A program made the position numbers and the translations under genes. Shown piece after piece: positions 62,887-64,000 of a DNA stretch of 64,000 nucleotides. Positions within the stretch are counted from its first letter, which is position 1, and each line of letters starts with the position of its first letter. The stretch is from Mangrovibacterium lignilyticum (GTDB taxonomy: Bacteria > Bacteroidota > Bacteroidia > Bacteroidales > Prolixibacteraceae): the NCBI RefSeq assembly GCF_010882175.1, contig NZ_WKLH01000002.1, positions 744,001 through 808,000 of the forward strand, in the 5' to 3' direction. The notes beneath the pieces are model-generated. The model made no database searches. It had not been told where the DNA came from and was given only the letters and a program-made list of their open reading frames with translations.

Positions 62887-64000
62887 CTACAAAACCAGCG
62901 TTTGTATTGAATGTGCCTGACTTTCTATTTGGACCGCTTTTCCTGCAATCCACAAATGATAGGGCGTGTCCTTCTCACTTGCATTCATCACGACAATCAC
63001 CAAGCTGCCATCCGGATTTTCAAAGGCTGTACTTTCCAGAAAATCACGGCTGGTAGAACAACTGATGCGTTTGGCTCCGGGTTGAATAAATTTAGAGAAA
63101 TGGCCAATGTAATAGTAACTATTGGTATAAATCAACTCTCCTGTTTGCGTATCGGCATGCACTGGTGCGAAACAAAAATTACCCACATGGTTTGGACCAC
63201 CACGCTCGTCAAGCAATATATTCCAGTCAGTCCAGGCAACTGTTCCGGCATTAAAATCATGAATCATAGAATGACCATAACGCTCACCCAGCGCCCAATT
63301 ACCGATGCGATCCATCCCGAAACGTTCCACACAGCCTTCTGTAAAAATCAGGTTCACATCCGGAAACGACTCTTTCACCCGTTTGAGGTTTTCGAACTGC
63401 ATACCACCACCTGCCCAGGGTTCGTACCAGTGAAAGCCGACTCCCCAAACATATTTGGCTGCTTCCGGGTCATTCAACATGGTCGATGCCCGTTGGTAAA
63501 CCAAATCGCGATTGTGATCCCATACAATCAATTTCTTATCGCCCATCCCTGCTTTTTCCAAGGCAGGCCCCAAGTAGTTTTTCACAAAATCACGCTCCTC
63601 TGTATCCGAGTAAACGCATGATTCCCAAATTTGAACAGCCATCGGCTCGTTTTGAACCGACAAGCCCCAAACAGGAATTCCTTCGGCCACATAAGCGTCT
63701 ATGAACTTCACGTAGTGATTAGCCCAAGCCTGTTTATACTCGTCGAGTAAATGACCGCCATGCAAACGGTCGTTGTTATCTTTCATCCATGCCGGAGGAC
63801 TCCAGGGGCTTGCAAACATTTTCAACTCACCTCCTGCAGCATCAATAGCTCTTTTTATAAACGGAATCCGGAATTGTCGGTCATGCTCAATACTAAATGT
63901 TTCGAGACTTCCATCATCCTCAGCCACGTAATCATAACTGGCAACCGAGAAATCACAACTGGCAATGTTGGTCCGGGCAAAATTGTAGCCAATTCCCTTT
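62887..64000 (-). CDS. GH30 glycosidase, C-terminal part (cut by window edge)
   Basis: The frame is open to the window end; the 24 residues before the nominal start read GIGYNFARTNIASCDFSVAS, a conserved GH30 segment, so the gene begins outside. The barrel shows KMFASPWSPPAWMKDN, the acid/base Glu in LSVQNEPMA and the nucleophile Glu in IFTEGCVE. A C-terminal beta-sandwich follows (SKFIQPGAKRISCSTSRDFL, SLVIVVMNASEKD). GH30 members of this subgroup (glucosylceramidase-like) act on beta-glucosides, beta-1,6-glucan or galactan. Which one applies here cannot be decided. Confidence 0.92.
   Translation of the reverse strand, partial: KGIGYNFARTNIASCDFSVASYDYVAEDDGSLETFSIEHDRQFRIPFIKRAIDAAGGELKMFASPWSPPAWMKDNNDRLHGGHLLDEYKQAWANHYVKFIDAYVAEGIPVWGLSVQNEPMAVQIWESCVYSDTEERDFVKNYLGPALEKAGMGDKKLIVWDHNRDLVYQRASTMLNDPEAAKYVWGVGFHWYEPWAGGGMQFENLKRVKESFPDVNLIFTEGCVERFGMDRIGNWALGERYGHSMIHDFNAGTVAWTDWNILLDERGGPNHVGNFCFAPVHADTQTGELIYTNSYYYIGHFSKFIQPGAKRISCSTSRDFLESTAFENPDGSLVIVVMNASEKDTPYHLWIAGKAVQIESQAHSIQTLVL

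Overview
The window looks like a chromosome segment of a Bacteroidota bacterium, probably of the Marinilabiliales/Prolixibacteraceae type (the lineage is an inference). It has SusC/SusD pairs, ECF sigma / FecR anti-sigma pairs, promoters of the form TTTG-N19-TAnnTTTG, many secreted glycoside hydrolases, and few Shine-Dalgarno sites.

Left part (1-32.7 kb). Almost everything is on the minus strand. Three ECF sigma - FecR - SusC modules lie in a row: A (1835-1, SusC cut by the window edge), B (14566-4313) and C (32687-16515). Module B carries SusC, SusD, an (alpha/alpha)6 glycosidase of the MGH1/GH63/trehalase-like group, a GH28 pectinase and a C-terminal SusD remnant. Module C carries SusC, SusD, then after a strong terminator GH78, GH28, GH105, GH28 and GH42. 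Together this is a pectin / rhamnogalacturonan-I utilisation region: SusCD imports oligosaccharides, GH28s cut the backbone, GH105 removes unsaturated ends, GH78 removes rhamnose and GH42 removes galactan side chains. In all three modules a hairpin lies right after the fecR stop, before susC. Glucose-6-phosphate isomerase sits between modules A and B, and two crotonase genes lie on the plus strand between B and C.

Middle (32.8-36.2 kb). A tightly overlapping minus-strand operon encodes a cytosolic-looking solute-binding-protein-like protein with a DUF1858-like N-terminus, a TsaA/TrmO-like methyltransferase, a GTPase with two CxxC motifs, and a lone ABC ATPase that also has a DUF1858-like N-terminus. 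No permease or signal peptide is visible. This is the best candidate for an undescribed system.

Accessory zone (36.3-44.5 kb). This holds a Y1 (HUH) transposase, a Crp-like regulator, a 21-bp-period palindromic repeat array with an adjoining ATG-less reading frame, a fibronectin-III protein, an AT-rich islet with a MORN-like secreted protein and a HEPN-like protein, dispersed REP-like palindromes, a small NTF2-like lipoprotein, an alpha/beta-hydrolase and a GH43.

Right part (44.5-64 kb). An AraC regulator is divergent from a TolC-HlyD-MFS (EmrAB-type) efflux operon. Next come a molybdenum hydroxylase operon (2Fe-2S subunit, Tat-exported Mo subunit, XdhC, MocA-like), a membrane-anchored AraC regulator, a minus-strand RND efflux operon (adaptor, pump, TolC), a CBM9-like/PKD protein and a GH30 glycosidase cut by the window end.
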